DNA from: Akkermansiaceae bacterium
GTDB lineage: Bacteria > Verrucomicrobiota > Verrucomicrobiia > Verrucomicrobiales > Akkermansiaceae
DNA length: 51,986 bases
Direction of reading: 5' to 3'
NCBI GenBank assembly: GCA_015062055.1
Contig: SUVK01000014.1
Coordinates: 1-51,986 of the forward strand
Shown one piece after another: positions 35,970 to 45,471 of the stretch (position 1 is the first letter of the stretch; each line of letters opens with the position of its first letter). A program made the position numbers and the translations under genes. The notes beneath the pieces were generated by a model, which had not been told where the DNA came from, ran no database searches, and was given only the letters and a program-made list of their open reading frames with translations.

Positions 35970-37730
35970 TTACTTGCGGCGGCGTCGAGCAGCCAAGGCT
36001 GCCAAAGCCAGCAAGCTCAACGTGGCCGTTGTCGGCTCGGGAATCACGTTGGGATTCGTGGCAATCACCACGGCTTTCAACGCGTTGTCTTCCAAAATCA
36101 GCTCCGTGCTCTCAATGGTGATGGGGGCTGCGGTGGCATCTGCCAAGGTTACGGGCAGCTCGGCATAGTATTCCTCGAGCGTTAAAGCATCGTTGATGAT
36201 GGTCTCCAACTCAACAACATCAGCATCGCTCAAATTATCGATGAGGGTAATGTGGTACTCCTTGCCCTCCATATGGGCCTCGGCTGCCATTTGCGTCAAC
36301 GCTGCGTCTGTCAGGTTCAGCTCCAGGCTGCCACCCGTAAATGCCAAGTTGCCTTCGTCGCTCATTTGCATGTTGCCGTTGCCTGTAACATCATCGATAT
36401 AGAAGCTGATACTGTTACCGGTTGCAAGCCCCAGATTTGTTGTTACAACCATATCACTGCTTTCTGCCAAAGTGAAGCTGGCCGTAGCACCCACATTTAC
36501 CGTGCCGTCCAAGCTTGCTTTGCCGGTTATGGTAACATGACCATCTACATTCAGCGTGGCATCTTTGCCTACATTTACCGTTTCCGCCGTTATGGCGGCA
36601 TTAGATTTAACGTTTATGGTGCCCGCTGCTGTTTGGTCGATGTTGTAGGTAGTGTTTTTACCTTCGAATGATGTTGAGCTTACGGCTGTGTCCGGGGTGT
36701 CCAACGCATAACCTCTGGAGGGTAATGCGCCGGTCAGACCGGTATCGTGTCCGCCACCGAGGTTGATGATGCCATCGCCGGTTTGGTTCAACGTGATGGT
36801 GCCCTCTTTTGCCAAGTTGCTGCCATAGGCAAGATGAATTAACCCATCGCCACTTTGGTTAATGACAAAGTGGTTTTCGTAATATTTCGAGGTGCTTTCG
36901 AAGCGCCCGATTACCAACTTGGCGGCATCGGCGCTTTGATTGAAGGTAGTAGTACCACTGTTGCCCATATAGATGGTATCGCGCAGAACCATCAGCCCGC
37001 CATTCTCCTTTTGCGTGATGGTAGAACCGGCTCTCAAATCCATATCACCATACACGCGCATGGTGCCACCCGTTTGATTCATGGTAAAGCTGCTGCTGTT
37101 ACCGAACGCGGTCATGCGGTGTCCCCCCCCGCCGATACCTTGCACATTGGCTGTGTAACCGAAAGAGAGTGCCCCCCCACTTATGGTAAGGCTGTTTTTG
37201 ATGTAAGATTGTTTTGGCCCCCCCGCATAACTATTGCCACTGGTGCAATTAGCGGTGCTGGTGGAAATAGTGCCGCCGCTGACATTGAGATCGGTCGTAA
37301 CAATCTTGGCGCTGGTTAAGTTGCCGCCGGTAACACTAATGCCATCGGTTGCTTCCAACCCGGTGTAATTACCTCCCATGTATTGCCCCCCAAGCTCAAC
37401 CTTGCCATTGCCTTGTACCGTGAGACTACCCGTAACCTTCAGTCCACTGGTAATGGTCGTGTTGGTTTTACCGCCGTTCGGGGTTACCCACCCCCAACTA
37501 TCATTGAATGCACCAACATAATCAACATCACCTGTCGAGGTGCTCGTGTCACCGATAACTAAATTCCCCGCCCACGTATCAGTTGAGTTCTCCATCCCGA
37601 CATTCAGGTAGGAGTTCCCGCCTTCCGTCGGCGTCACAATATCATCTGCTGTCAGGGATGCACCCATTGCCGGTATGGCAAATGCAGCCATTACTGCCAC
37701 ACAGAGTAGTTTTGGTAAATGTAATTTCAT
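35970..37730 (-). CDS. exported repeat-rich protein with PEP-CTERM sorting signal (B)
   Basis: The protein has 586 residues from the ATG at 37730, where a clear signal peptide begins (MKLHLPKLLCVAVMAAFAIPAMGA); the frame extends upstream to 37817 without signal-like sequence. The passenger is rich in Gly, Thr and Asn, with repeated phrases such as QTGDGIINLG, QSGDGLIHLA and LTISGGALS, consistent with a beta-helix. The C-terminus VIPEPTTATLSLLALAALAARRRRK is a PEP-CTERM tail almost identical to that of protein A. Two copies of a palindromic motif lie upstream. Confidence 0.88.
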   Translation of the reverse strand: MKLHLPKLLCVAVMAAFAIPAMGASLTADDIVTPTEGGNSYLNVGMENSTDTWAGNLVIGDTSTSTGDVDYVGAFNDSWGWVTPNGGKTNTTITSGLKVTGSLTVQGNGKVELGGQYMGGNYTGLEATDGISVTGGNLTSAKIVTTDLNVSGGTISTSTANCTSGNSYAGGPKQSYIKNSLTISGGALSFGYTANVQGIGGGGHRMTAFGNSSSFTMNQTGGTMRVYGDMDLRAGSTITQKENGGLMVLRDTIYMGNSGTTTFNQSADAAKLVIGRFESTSKYYENHFVINQSGDGLIHLAYGSNLAKEGTITLNQTGDGIINLGGGHDTGLTGALPSRGYALDTPDTAVSSTSFEGKNTTYNIDQTAAGTINVKSNAAITAETVNVGKDATLNVDGHVTITGKASLDGTVNVGATASFTLAESSDMVVTTNLGLATGNSISFYIDDVTGNGNMQMSDEGNLAFTGGSLELNLTDAALTQMAAEAHMEGKEYHITLIDNLSDADVVELETIINDALTLEEYYAELPVTLADATAAPITIESTELILEDNALKAVVIATNPNVIPEPTTATLSLLALAALAARRRRK

Positions 37731-37805
37731 AATCGAGTTTTGTTCTGTTCGCGAGCTGCGAAGCCTCTTATCATACAGTAGTTTGACTCCCAGCGACCTC
37801 ATTCT

Positions 37806-37824
37806 ATCTGATTTCAAATGAGAT
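37806..37824. promoter_or_regulatory. palindromic motif copy 1 (imperfect)
   Basis: ATCTGATTTCAAATGAGAT differs at two positions from the perfect palindrome at 37950-37968. It lies 76 bp upstream of the protein B start codon and is a candidate operator. Confidence 0.5.
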
Positions 37825-37949
37825 AATTGGTTCCATATTCAAAATAAACAAATTGACATCATTTTCGGTTCTGGTTGAATCTCAGCCAAGCTCATCTATT
37901 CTCAATGTAACAGACTTTTTTTTACTCATTAACGGAGTTTAGGCTTGCC

Positions 37950-37968
37950 ATCTCATTTGAAATGAGAT
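37950..37968. promoter_or_regulatory. palindromic motif copy 2 (perfect)
   Basis: ATCTCATTTGAAATGAGAT is perfect and is extended to 11-bp arms (37948-37970). It overlaps the ATG (37967) of a small plus-strand open frame and lies upstream of protein B on the other side. Candidate operator of an unidentified regulator. Confidence 0.55.
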
Positions 37969-38176
37969 GGCACTGACTGCTGCGCAATGCTCCGTTGAGC
38001 ATTTTGCCGCAGTTACCATGCCGCTTTTTCCCGGTAGTCGTGTGGAGGCGTTTCGCCTGTCTCCCGAGCCTCTCTACAACGCCTATCTCCATGGTCAGGA
38101 GTGTGCCGCTTCGAGAGATTTGCTCAGGTCTCTCTTGAAAGAAAAACAAGAGGGTATGTATAAAATAACAGAATAA
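37967..38176 (+). CDS. possible small protein (69 residues), unknown
   Basis: The frame reads MALTAAQCSVEHFAAVTMPL and ends in a Lys/Glu-rich helix-like tail. No family was recognised. It is divergent from PEP-CTERM protein B. A plausible promoter (TTGAAT at 37875-37880, 16-bp spacer, TATTCT at 37897-37902) precedes it. Its start codon lies inside a perfect palindrome, which would allow control by a protein bound there. Composition is compatible with coding, but the evidence is thin. Confidence 0.4.
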   Translation: MALTAAQCSVEHFAAVTMPLFPGSRVEAFRLSPEPLYNAYLHGQECAASRDLLRSLLKEKQEGMYKITE

Positions 38177-38215
38177 CATGCCACCATCCCGCGGGGGCCC
38201 GGCTCTTTATTTTTT

Positions 38216-41200
38216 CTACAGCTTATCCTCCGTGTAGGTGAGCAGTTGAGCTTTTGCGCCTTTCGGGCATGAGATGAGGGAGACGCTGATAGCCTGAGCG
38301 GGGAGGTTGAAGGCGGCGCAGATGAGCTCTCGGTAGCTTTTCATTTGGCCTGCGTAGTGGTCGATGAGCCAATCTTCGAACTTGGTGTATCCTTCGCGGG
38401 GGATTGGTTGATTGGTCTTGAAGTCGATGATGTGTGCTGCTACTACATGTCCTGTTGTATCATACGTGAGTACAAGTCGGTCAATAGCGGCAGAGACCCA
38501 CTCGCCTTTGTCGTTAATTGCTTCTACTGATTGCTCATTGAACACTTCTTGCCCCGGTTTGTGGGTGAATAATGCTTTGACCTCCGGTTGCTGCAAGGCA
38601 TGGTGAACCACAGTTTGCTCGTCATTTTTCGGGGCAGAGAAGGGGTGAGTGCCGTCTTTTCCCAGCCATTCTATTTTTTCCCACGTTTCGTGCACTTTCG
38701 TGCCGAATTTCGCGCCTTCTTCATCGCCTCCGTTCCTTGCGGCGCGTGCGGGCTTGTCCTCTGGCTCCTGCTGAGGCTTATCTTCTGCAGCCGCCATGGT
38801 GGATGGGCTAACACGCATACGGCGAGGGATGCCTGTACCCAGTTCGGGCGTAGCCGTTGTTACCGGGGCGGCCCCCGTGTTTTTATTCAGAGAGTCGTAC
38901 CAAGCTGCCTCACCTTTGAGCTTGAGCGTTTGTTCTTCGGTGATTTTATCAAGCGTCAGGGCAGCATGGGGGACCATCAGTACACAGGCTTGGCGGAGGA
39001 GCCCGCTTATGGAGCGAGCTGTAGCTTTCCATTCTTTGGTGATTTTGCCTGTTTTCTTGTCTGTTTTGTTTTCGAGCAGACGTGCACCGTGGCAGATGAT
39101 GTAATTAGCATGTTTGGCGCGGGTGATGGCTACGTACAGCAGGTTGTATGCTTCTTTTCTCTGCCGGTGTTGCCATTGGCTTGCCAAATCGGTGAAGGTG
39201 TTACCGTAGTTGACCCATTCTTCTTTGTCTCCGGGGGGGAGGATAAGGGATTGATTGTCTTCGGAAAGGAAGTACTTGAGGTCTGCTGTTGCATCCGTTG
39301 CTTTTGCGGACGAGTAGGGAAGGATAACGGCATCGAACTCCAAGCCCTTGCTCTTGTGCATGGTCATAATCTGGACAGCTCCGGCAGCTCCTGCTGCTTG
39401 AACGCTGAGGTTTTTCATATGAAGCACCCAATCTGCCAAGGTGCCGCCGTTGGTATCAAAAGAGAGCGCCTCGTTCTCCCAGCAACGGATGATGGCTCGA
39501 TTTTGTGCCGCATCTTTCTCCGGCAGGGTGGTGAGCAACTTGCGAACCACACCGTGGAAACCGCTTGCCTGCAGCTCTTGTAACCATTCGGCGTGCGATT
39601 TATCAGATTCCCAACCAATATGCGCGCCGAGGAAAGAGGCTTTTGCCACATTGAGTGCAGCTGCATCCCCCGGGTGCAACAACCATTTGAAAAAGTAGAG
39701 CAGCATCTCTCCCATGGGGCATGCCACGGCGGCCAAGCTGTCTTTGACCAGCACGGTGGGGAGCTCCGGCAGGCTGTTGCGTATGTGGTTCTGTACCTCG
39801 TCCGCATCTGCATTAGCACGCACCAAAATGGCAATCCTCATTCCGTTTTTGGGTGATTTTCCATCAAGTGTCAGCCTTTTCAGCACTTCTACTACCTTGT
39901 CATAGATAAGCGTCTTTTGGCTGGCTCCTTCATCATCCTCGGTTGTTTTATCAGGCGGGGGGATAAAACTCATCTCTACATAACCCGGCATGTTTTTTGC
40001 GGAGCTGTGTTCGGTGAAATCATCGGAGAAGGTTACCGGGGCTGTTTCAATGCAACCGTCTGATGAGTCATCGGGCTGCTCTACTTTTGCGAGAGCCGAG
40101 AAAAGCTCATTGGTGAACTCCATGATGACGGGGGCTGAGCGATAGCTGCGTTGCAAGGGTGCGGGTTGCAGCGGTGTTTTCCATGGCTCTTGGCCGGCGA
40201 GTCGCTCAAAAACCTCTGTCTTGCCGGTGCGGAAACCATAGATGCTCTGCTTTGTATCCCCCACGATGAACAGACTTTCTCCGGCTACCGGGTGTTTATG
40301 CCCTTTGGTAAGTTTGTCTTGCAACTCGGGCGGCATGGCTGCAGTCCATCGCACATCGGAGAAGTCGATGCTGTTGCTGCCTGCCTCTTCGGCAATGGGT
40401 TGAAGAAGCGGTGTGAGTGTGCGGAATTGAGATTCTGACGTGTCTTGGAACTCATCGAGCATCCAGTGGGCGAGTTTGCCGCCCATGCGGTATGCAATGT
40501 GGTGGCGCAGCCAGCGCTCATCTGCCTCATTGCGTAGCATGAGTTCTTGCGCCATGCGCGAAATATCTGCAAAGGTAAGGCGCCCTTCTGCCTTCATTCG
40601 GGTATCATAGATTTCTGCGTATCCGGCAATGAGCTTTTTCAGGCTTGCGCTGCGCTCTGCAGCAGTGCGCAATTTGCAGGGGATAACGAGGCCGAGCAGC
40701 CTGTTTGCAAGCAGCGCTATGCGGCTGAGTGTCGGCTGTGATGTATCGCGGCTGTCAGAGGCAGGTGGCACATTCTTGATGGCTGCATGGGCGTTTCTCT
40801 TTAAACGCATACCTCCGTTTGCCAACTCCATGAATTGGGAGAACGCGAGAGCTTTCAACATTTCTTTCCCTTGGAGTTGCAACAATTCCTTGAGCTCCAT
40901 TGCCGCGTTGCTGTAGCGTTCCATTTCTTCATCCGTTGCCGGTCGAAAGTCGGCAGAGCCTTGGAATGAATCGATGTTGCCCCATTGAGCCCGGGGTAAA
41001 TCTCGATAAAGTTGCAGAAATGCCTTGATGTCGGCATCAATCCGGGTTTGTGTGGTGTTGCCCACGCCCTCCGTGATTCGGCTGAACATTTCGAGAAAGT
41101 CCGCTCGCGTTTGCTCATCCGTGTTTTTACTATCCAAATAACGCAGAATATCTTCGGTGCGGATGCTGTCTTCTTCCACCGGATCTACGGGGGAAACATT

Positions 41201-41800
41201 GTTCATCCCCAGCTCCAAGCTATTTGTGGATACCAAGGAGGAGAAGAAACTATCGATGGTGGAAAGCTGTAGCTTGCTGAGCACGGCAACCATAGCCTTA
41301 AGCAAATCTGCAAAGGTGCTTGCTGTTGCCGGCTTGAATTGATAATAGGCTTGCAGCTTTTTGTCCTCGTTGTAAAGCGCTTCCGGGTATTGCCGTTGCT
41401 CTGCGGCCAGCCGCACAATGGCCTCCGTGACCGGCAGCAGGGGAACGGGGTTGGATGCCGGTACCACGTCCCATGAACCGTATTCGGTGGGGACGACCGA
41501 GAGCCCGCTCAGAACCTCCCACACGCGGACGGCGAGCTCGTTGCGATTGGTTTTTGTATCGCGTTTGTCATCGGCTCCTTCTGCCAAAGCTTGCAAAATA
41601 CGGTTGCGGAACTCACCGGCTGCTTTGCGGGTGAAGGTGAGGGCAATAATCTCTTCCGGCTTGGCACCGAGAAGTAGCAGAGTAATATAACGCGAGGCCA
41701 GTTGATACGTTTTGCCTGTACCGGCAGAGGCCGCAATGAGGTTGCTGGTAACGTGGTATTCTTGCGGTGCGGAAGCGACGAGTTTGTTCTGTTGAGTCAT
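38216..41800 (-). CDS. addA: helicase-nuclease subunit AddA (RecB-like)
   Basis: It is the UvrD-type helicase and nuclease of the AddAB complex, which resects double-strand breaks for RecA. The 1194 residues start at MTQQNKLVAS; the frame extends to 41974 into addB without support. Walker A AASAGTGKT lies at about 24-32 and motif II is DEFQDTS. Later motifs include TMHKSKGLEFDAVILPY and NLLYVAITRAKH. A C-terminal RecB-family nuclease shows AAIDRLVL and IIDFKTNQ. Unusually, a Pro/Ala-rich linker with repeated PQQEPEDKPARA-type sequence precedes the nuclease. It starts 26 nt after addB. Confidence 0.93.
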   Translation of the reverse strand: MTQQNKLVASAPQEYHVTSNLIAASAGTGKTYQLASRYITLLLLGAKPEEIIALTFTRKAAGEFRNRILQALAEGADDKRDTKTNRNELAVRVWEVLSGLSVVPTEYGSWDVVPASNPVPLLPVTEAIVRLAAEQRQYPEALYNEDKKLQAYYQFKPATASTFADLLKAMVAVLSKLQLSTIDSFFSSLVSTNSLELGMNNVSPVDPVEEDSIRTEDILRYLDSKNTDEQTRADFLEMFSRITEGVGNTTQTRIDADIKAFLQLYRDLPRAQWGNIDSFQGSADFRPATDEEMERYSNAAMELKELLQLQGKEMLKALAFSQFMELANGGMRLKRNAHAAIKNVPPASDSRDTSQPTLSRIALLANRLLGLVIPCKLRTAAERSASLKKLIAGYAEIYDTRMKAEGRLTFADISRMAQELMLRNEADERWLRHHIAYRMGGKLAHWMLDEFQDTSESQFRTLTPLLQPIAEEAGSNSIDFSDVRWTAAMPPELQDKLTKGHKHPVAGESLFIVGDTKQSIYGFRTGKTEVFERLAGQEPWKTPLQPAPLQRSYRSAPVIMEFTNELFSALAKVEQPDDSSDGCIETAPVTFSDDFTEHSSAKNMPGYVEMSFIPPPDKTTEDDEGASQKTLIYDKVVEVLKRLTLDGKSPKNGMRIAILVRANADADEVQNHIRNSLPELPTVLVKDSLAAVACPMGEMLLYFFKWLLHPGDAAALNVAKASFLGAHIGWESDKSHAEWLQELQASGFHGVVRKLLTTLPEKDAAQNRAIIRCWENEALSFDTNGGTLADWVLHMKNLSVQAAGAAGAVQIMTMHKSKGLEFDAVILPYSSAKATDATADLKYFLSEDNQSLILPPGDKEEWVNYGNTFTDLASQWQHRQRKEAYNLLYVAITRAKHANYIICHGARLLENKTDKKTGKITKEWKATARSISGLLRQACVLMVPHAALTLDKITEEQTLKLKGEAAWYDSLNKNTGAAPVTTATPELGTGIPRRMRVSPSTMAAAEDKPQQEPEDKPARAARNGGDEEGAKFGTKVHETWEKIEWLGKDGTHPFSAPKNDEQTVVHHALQQPEVKALFTHKPGQEVFNEQSVEAINDKGEWVSAAIDRLVLTYDTTGHVVAAHIIDFKTNQPIPREGYTKFEDWLIDHYAGQMKSYRELICAAFNLPAQAISVSLISCPKGAKAQLLTYTEDKL

Positions 41801-41826
41801 CTTATGAACAGTTGGGGGTGGTGGGG

Positions 41827-44800
41827 TTATTTTCGGAGCTCCGGCAACAGGAACAATTGGCGGGGGTCGTTTTGCAGGGTAAGCGCGCCGAAGCGCGGGG
41901 TGTTGGTGCCCGGTTTTACTATGGCTGAGTATGGCTTCTTCTTGTATTCCAGCGATTCTGCGGAGAAGAGACACTTGCCGTCGCGAATCATGCGAATGGC
42001 GGCTTGAACCGTTTTCTCTGCCGACCGGAAGAGTTCTTCGGCTGTCGGCTCTCCCTTAATTTTGGTAGAAATCTGCTTGACTTCCCCCTTTTCAATAAGT
42101 GGGAATACGGCTAGTTTCTCCGTCTTGTTTTGGAGATTGTAGTAAAGCAAATCCGGTACGACTGCCGATATGTCTTCTTTTGCCCCGATACCTAATGTTT
42201 CTCGGTCCTTGGCAGAGGCATGGCGCAACCCATAGGCGTAGAGCGGAAGTTGCACATCGTTCCATCGGTACATCTTTTCTCCGAAACATACCGTCCCGAA
42301 TTCATAGCCCTGTACATTCATAAACCTGCAGAAAAGGGATTCTTCCGCTTCTTCAAGCTCGTCAAAATGGATTTTGTGGGGCTTTTTCTCTGAATTAGAG
42401 GTCTTGTAGTCAATGATACGCCATCTCCCGTCGCGGTTGCGGTCAATGCGGTCTGCATTCATCGAGAAGCGGGCTATGTCATTGTTGGGCAGCTCCATTG
42501 AGGGGGTGAAGGTATATTCTCTTGCTACATTGTACCAACCGTCTGCCAAGTCTTTCATATGTTGCGTGACAAATGACTCCAAGGTACGGCTAATGGCCTG
42601 CAGCTGCACTTCCATGGCTAGAGGTTGCTTGTTTCTTGAGGTGGAGCTGTTGTAGACGGCTTGCCATTCTGCCTCTGCTATGGTTTTGCAGACTGTCAAC
42701 ATGTGTTTTATGCCGGCCGTGGCATCTGTCGCGGCGGCGGGGCAGGCGCGGTGAAGTGTTTCTTCATTGGGGAATTGCTCCACCAGTTTGTCAAGTATGG
42801 CATGCATAACGGTGCCGTATTCATTGCTCTCCAGCTCCGCTTTGTTTTCTTTGTAGCTGTTCCCCAGGTCGATGTAGAATAGATTCTTAATCCAAAAACT
42901 CAGTGGGCATTGCAGAAATGTGGAAAGCGATGACGGCGAGAAGCTTTTTTGGTAACGATTGCCATGCTCGTCTGTATGCCACTTAGTAAATGGATTTTGC
43001 GTGCCGGGAGCAATCGTGCTGATGGATTCCAACTCACCCGGTGCGATGGTGGATTTAGCGGATTCTGCACGGCGCAGCGGGCAGGGGACTGCAACCGGTA
43101 ATCGGCGGGGTGTCTTGCTTTCCGCAAAGAGGGTTCGGGCTCTCTTGGGTAGCTCATCTCCACAGCGCATGAGAAGGGAGGATGGCGCCGGTACCGAACC
43201 GTCTTTCTTTTGCCTCGCCAGCACAAAATCTACTCGCTCGTTTTCTTGCTGTCGGCATGCCAGAATGGAGGTCAGCAGGTAGCTATCTCGCGCGGTGCGG
43301 AACTTTTCATGACGGATGCCCAGCTCATCGCATAGGGATTCCGGCAAAAAATCATCCTCTTGTACCGGCTCCGGGATGCAACCATCATGCATGGCTGCCA
43401 GAATAACGCGTTGCCCACGGGCATAGGCAAGCTCTCGCCAGCCCAGTAGGTCGCCCACGCTGCGAGAAGCGTCGGCAAAGGGGCACGCTGCCGATTGTTC
43501 TTCTACTCTGTGGCGGAGCAACTCAATGGTGTAGCGAGCAGACGGTAACTCCGCGTGCAACTCGGCGCACGCTTTCATTTGTTCGGCAATGCCTGCTGCT
43601 AATTTTTTTGTGCTGCCGGAAGCGTGGCTTTTCTGCAGTTTCTTTGCCAGATTTTGTAGGGTGGTGGCTATCTTATCACTACCCAAGTTATCGAGAAGCT
43701 CAGATACTTCTTTGGCGAAATTGTAGTATGCAGAGTTTTGCCTTTCGTTGAGCATGGTGATGGATTTGTACCCATTGCTCACGCCGGGAATTTCCTTAAG
43801 AATTTGCAGCAGTGCTGTTTCACTACCGGGCAGCAGAAGCATGCGGATGCTTTCTATGTGTCGCTGCATGCCGATAAGCGTAGCTGCATCCTTGGTCAAG
43901 GCTTGTTGTAGTGCGGTGTTGCAGAGCAGTGCCGTGAATGTGTTCAACCCCTGAGTGTTATTGTTATTTATTGCACCTGTTTCAGCCTCCCAAATAGGTA
44001 ACTTCTCACGCGCCTCACAGGCATCTGCCAACTGGGTGCACAAGCTCCCCATATCGGTGCTGAGGACCTTTCGCCCTTCGGGTATACTGAGCGTCCATCC
44101 TTCCCGGGCAAATGTGTTCACGATAGCCGGGGCAAACTCCTCGTCTGCCACAGATAGTACGACATCTCGCGAAGCACAGCCTGCAGCCAGACGGAGCGTT
44201 TCTCCGGCCATGCTCTCTTCATCATCTACCAAATGAATCGTGGAGGCTGCGTTATCGACCTCCTCTTGTTTCTCATCTGCGTAGACAAAGGCATGAGGAA
44301 TGCTGATTTCTCGATTAAGCCAAGCGGACTCTTTCGGGCGACCGATGAAATCGAAATTCTGCTTTTCTTGCTCGGGGGCATGCACCCACACCTCAACCCT
44401 ACCACCATTTTTACCGTGTAAGTTGCTCAGGTAACGTTGCAATTGGGGGGAAAGCTCAGGTACGCAGGCGAGTATGAGAACCCTACTTTGTCCCTGCCAG
44501 GTGGGATGGGCGACTTGCTCCTCGCGGTATTGCTCTGCCGGTATCTTTCCGGGGAAACGTTGAGCAATGAGTTCATCAACATTACGGAACAGTTGCCCCA
44601 GCTTGCTCCACCTCTGCTGTTCATTCTGCATGACTTTGCGTTGAGCCGTCAGGTCCGCCCTCTCCGTTTTTTTCTCATTTGCGAGAGCTTTCAGCTTATC
44701 TGTGATTATTTGCTCTCTTTTGGCCAGCAAGCCGGTGACTTGATCGTGCGTTACTTCCTCTTTTTCGAGACGGTCTCTCAGGCCGATGAGTTTGTGTGCT

Positions 44801-45201
44801 ACTGCGACTGCCCAGCGTTCACATTGAAACTCCGGCCGGCGGGGGATGAGCGGGGCGTATTGCTCGAGTTCATTCTCATTCGTGGTGTTGAGAAGTTGAA
44901 GCCACGCCGCTGTCGTTTCCGTTTCTGTCGCTACATGTACCCCCTCGCTCGGTATGAGTTGGCCTGCCAATGTGATTTTCGGCATGAGAATGGGCTTGCC
45001 GTTGCGTTCTTTAGAAAGCTCCGCCATATATTCTCGCAGGCGCCGCCCACTGCCGGAGGTGGGCACTACCACCGTAGCACGGCGATATTGGTTCGCCATC
45101 TGTGTGTCCGGGTGGGTTAAGAGAGAGTATAGGCGCTTTGCTACAAGCTCGATGGCCGGTTTATCCCAGCCGAGAAATTTTCTTAATTCGGGAGTTCTCA
45201 T
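41827..45201 (-). CDS. addB: helicase-nuclease subunit AddB
   Basis: It is the partner of AddA in double-strand break resection. The 1124 residues have an inactivated helicase-like N-terminal part (VVVPTSGSGRRLREYM where a Walker A would be) and a C-terminal PD-(D/E)xK nuclease (FSPSSLSTFLQCPLSFWIKNL, then DRIDRNRDGRWRIIDYKTSN). The C-terminal cysteines that in Bacillus-type AddB bind an Fe-S cluster are not visible: the last 60 residues contain a single Cys. Of three in-frame ATGs, the one at 45201 is chosen, because the ATG at 45213 overlaps the -10 box and the one at 45240 lies at the -35. Confidence 0.9.
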   Translation of the reverse strand: MRTPELRKFLGWDKPAIELVAKRLYSLLTHPDTQMANQYRRATVVVPTSGSGRRLREYMAELSKERNGKPILMPKITLAGQLIPSEGVHVATETETTAAWLQLLNTTNENELEQYAPLIPRRPEFQCERWAVAVAHKLIGLRDRLEKEEVTHDQVTGLLAKREQIITDKLKALANEKKTERADLTAQRKVMQNEQQRWSKLGQLFRNVDELIAQRFPGKIPAEQYREEQVAHPTWQGQSRVLILACVPELSPQLQRYLSNLHGKNGGRVEVWVHAPEQEKQNFDFIGRPKESAWLNREISIPHAFVYADEKQEEVDNAASTIHLVDDEESMAGETLRLAAGCASRDVVLSVADEEFAPAIVNTFAREGWTLSIPEGRKVLSTDMGSLCTQLADACEAREKLPIWEAETGAINNNNTQGLNTFTALLCNTALQQALTKDAATLIGMQRHIESIRMLLLPGSETALLQILKEIPGVSNGYKSITMLNERQNSAYYNFAKEVSELLDNLGSDKIATTLQNLAKKLQKSHASGSTKKLAAGIAEQMKACAELHAELPSARYTIELLRHRVEEQSAACPFADASRSVGDLLGWRELAYARGQRVILAAMHDGCIPEPVQEDDFLPESLCDELGIRHEKFRTARDSYLLTSILACRQQENERVDFVLARQKKDGSVPAPSSLLMRCGDELPKRARTLFAESKTPRRLPVAVPCPLRRAESAKSTIAPGELESISTIAPGTQNPFTKWHTDEHGNRYQKSFSPSSLSTFLQCPLSFWIKNLFYIDLGNSYKENKAELESNEYGTVMHAILDKLVEQFPNEETLHRACPAAATDATAGIKHMLTVCKTIAEAEWQAVYNSSTSRNKQPLAMEVQLQAISRTLESFVTQHMKDLADGWYNVAREYTFTPSMELPNNDIARFSMNADRIDRNRDGRWRIIDYKTSNSEKKPHKIHFDELEEAEESLFCRFMNVQGYEFGTVCFGEKMYRWNDVQLPLYAYGLRHASAKDRETLGIGAKEDISAVVPDLLYYNLQNKTEKLAVFPLIEKGEVKQISTKIKGEPTAEELFRSAEKTVQAAIRMIRDGKCLFSAESLEYKKKPYSAIVKPGTNTPRFGALTLQNDPRQLFLLPELRK

Positions 45202-45211
45202 GTACGTCTGC

Positions 45212-45240
45212 ATTATACCATGCTTTGCTCGATTTATCAA
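45212..45240 (-). promoter_or_regulatory. addBA promoter (leaderless)
   Basis: On the minus strand TTGATA (45240-45235), a 17-bp spacer and a perfect TATAAT (45217-45212) end 10 nt before the addB ATG. Confidence 0.78.
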
Positions 45241-45409
45241 GCGACCGAGAATAAAAAACGTAGAAAATGTCCTGCTTCTGACAGCGCAGAAGAATTGTCC
45301 ATGCGCACGCTGCAGAATGATGTATCATTGCAAAACGCTGAGCTTGTGTACAATACGCCTGCCAAATAGAGGTTTTTTTGCGGTGAATGTTCGAAACTGC
45401 TTGGGCTCA

Positions 45410-45447
45410 AATACAAAAAGCCCCTGCCATGTATTACGGCAGAGGCT
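45410..45447 (-). terminator. terminator of the secreted-protein pair
   Basis: AGCCTCTGCC (45447-45438) pairs with GGCAGGGGCT (45428-45419, one G-T pair) around a 9-nt loop, then TTTTTG on the minus strand. It lies 25 nt after the stop of the gene ending at 45472. Confidence 0.85.
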
Positions 45448-45471
45448 GTGTATGGTAAGATGGTGGGTTAA

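Noticed and set aside
45202..45240. Upstream ATG starts for addB at 45240 and 45213
   Set aside because: They coincide with the -35 and -10 boxes of the promoter, so they would not be in the mRNA.
45328..45354. Plus-strand promoter-like TTGCAA and TACAAT upstream of addB
   Set aside because: The spacer is only 15 bp and nothing recognisable is encoded downstream.
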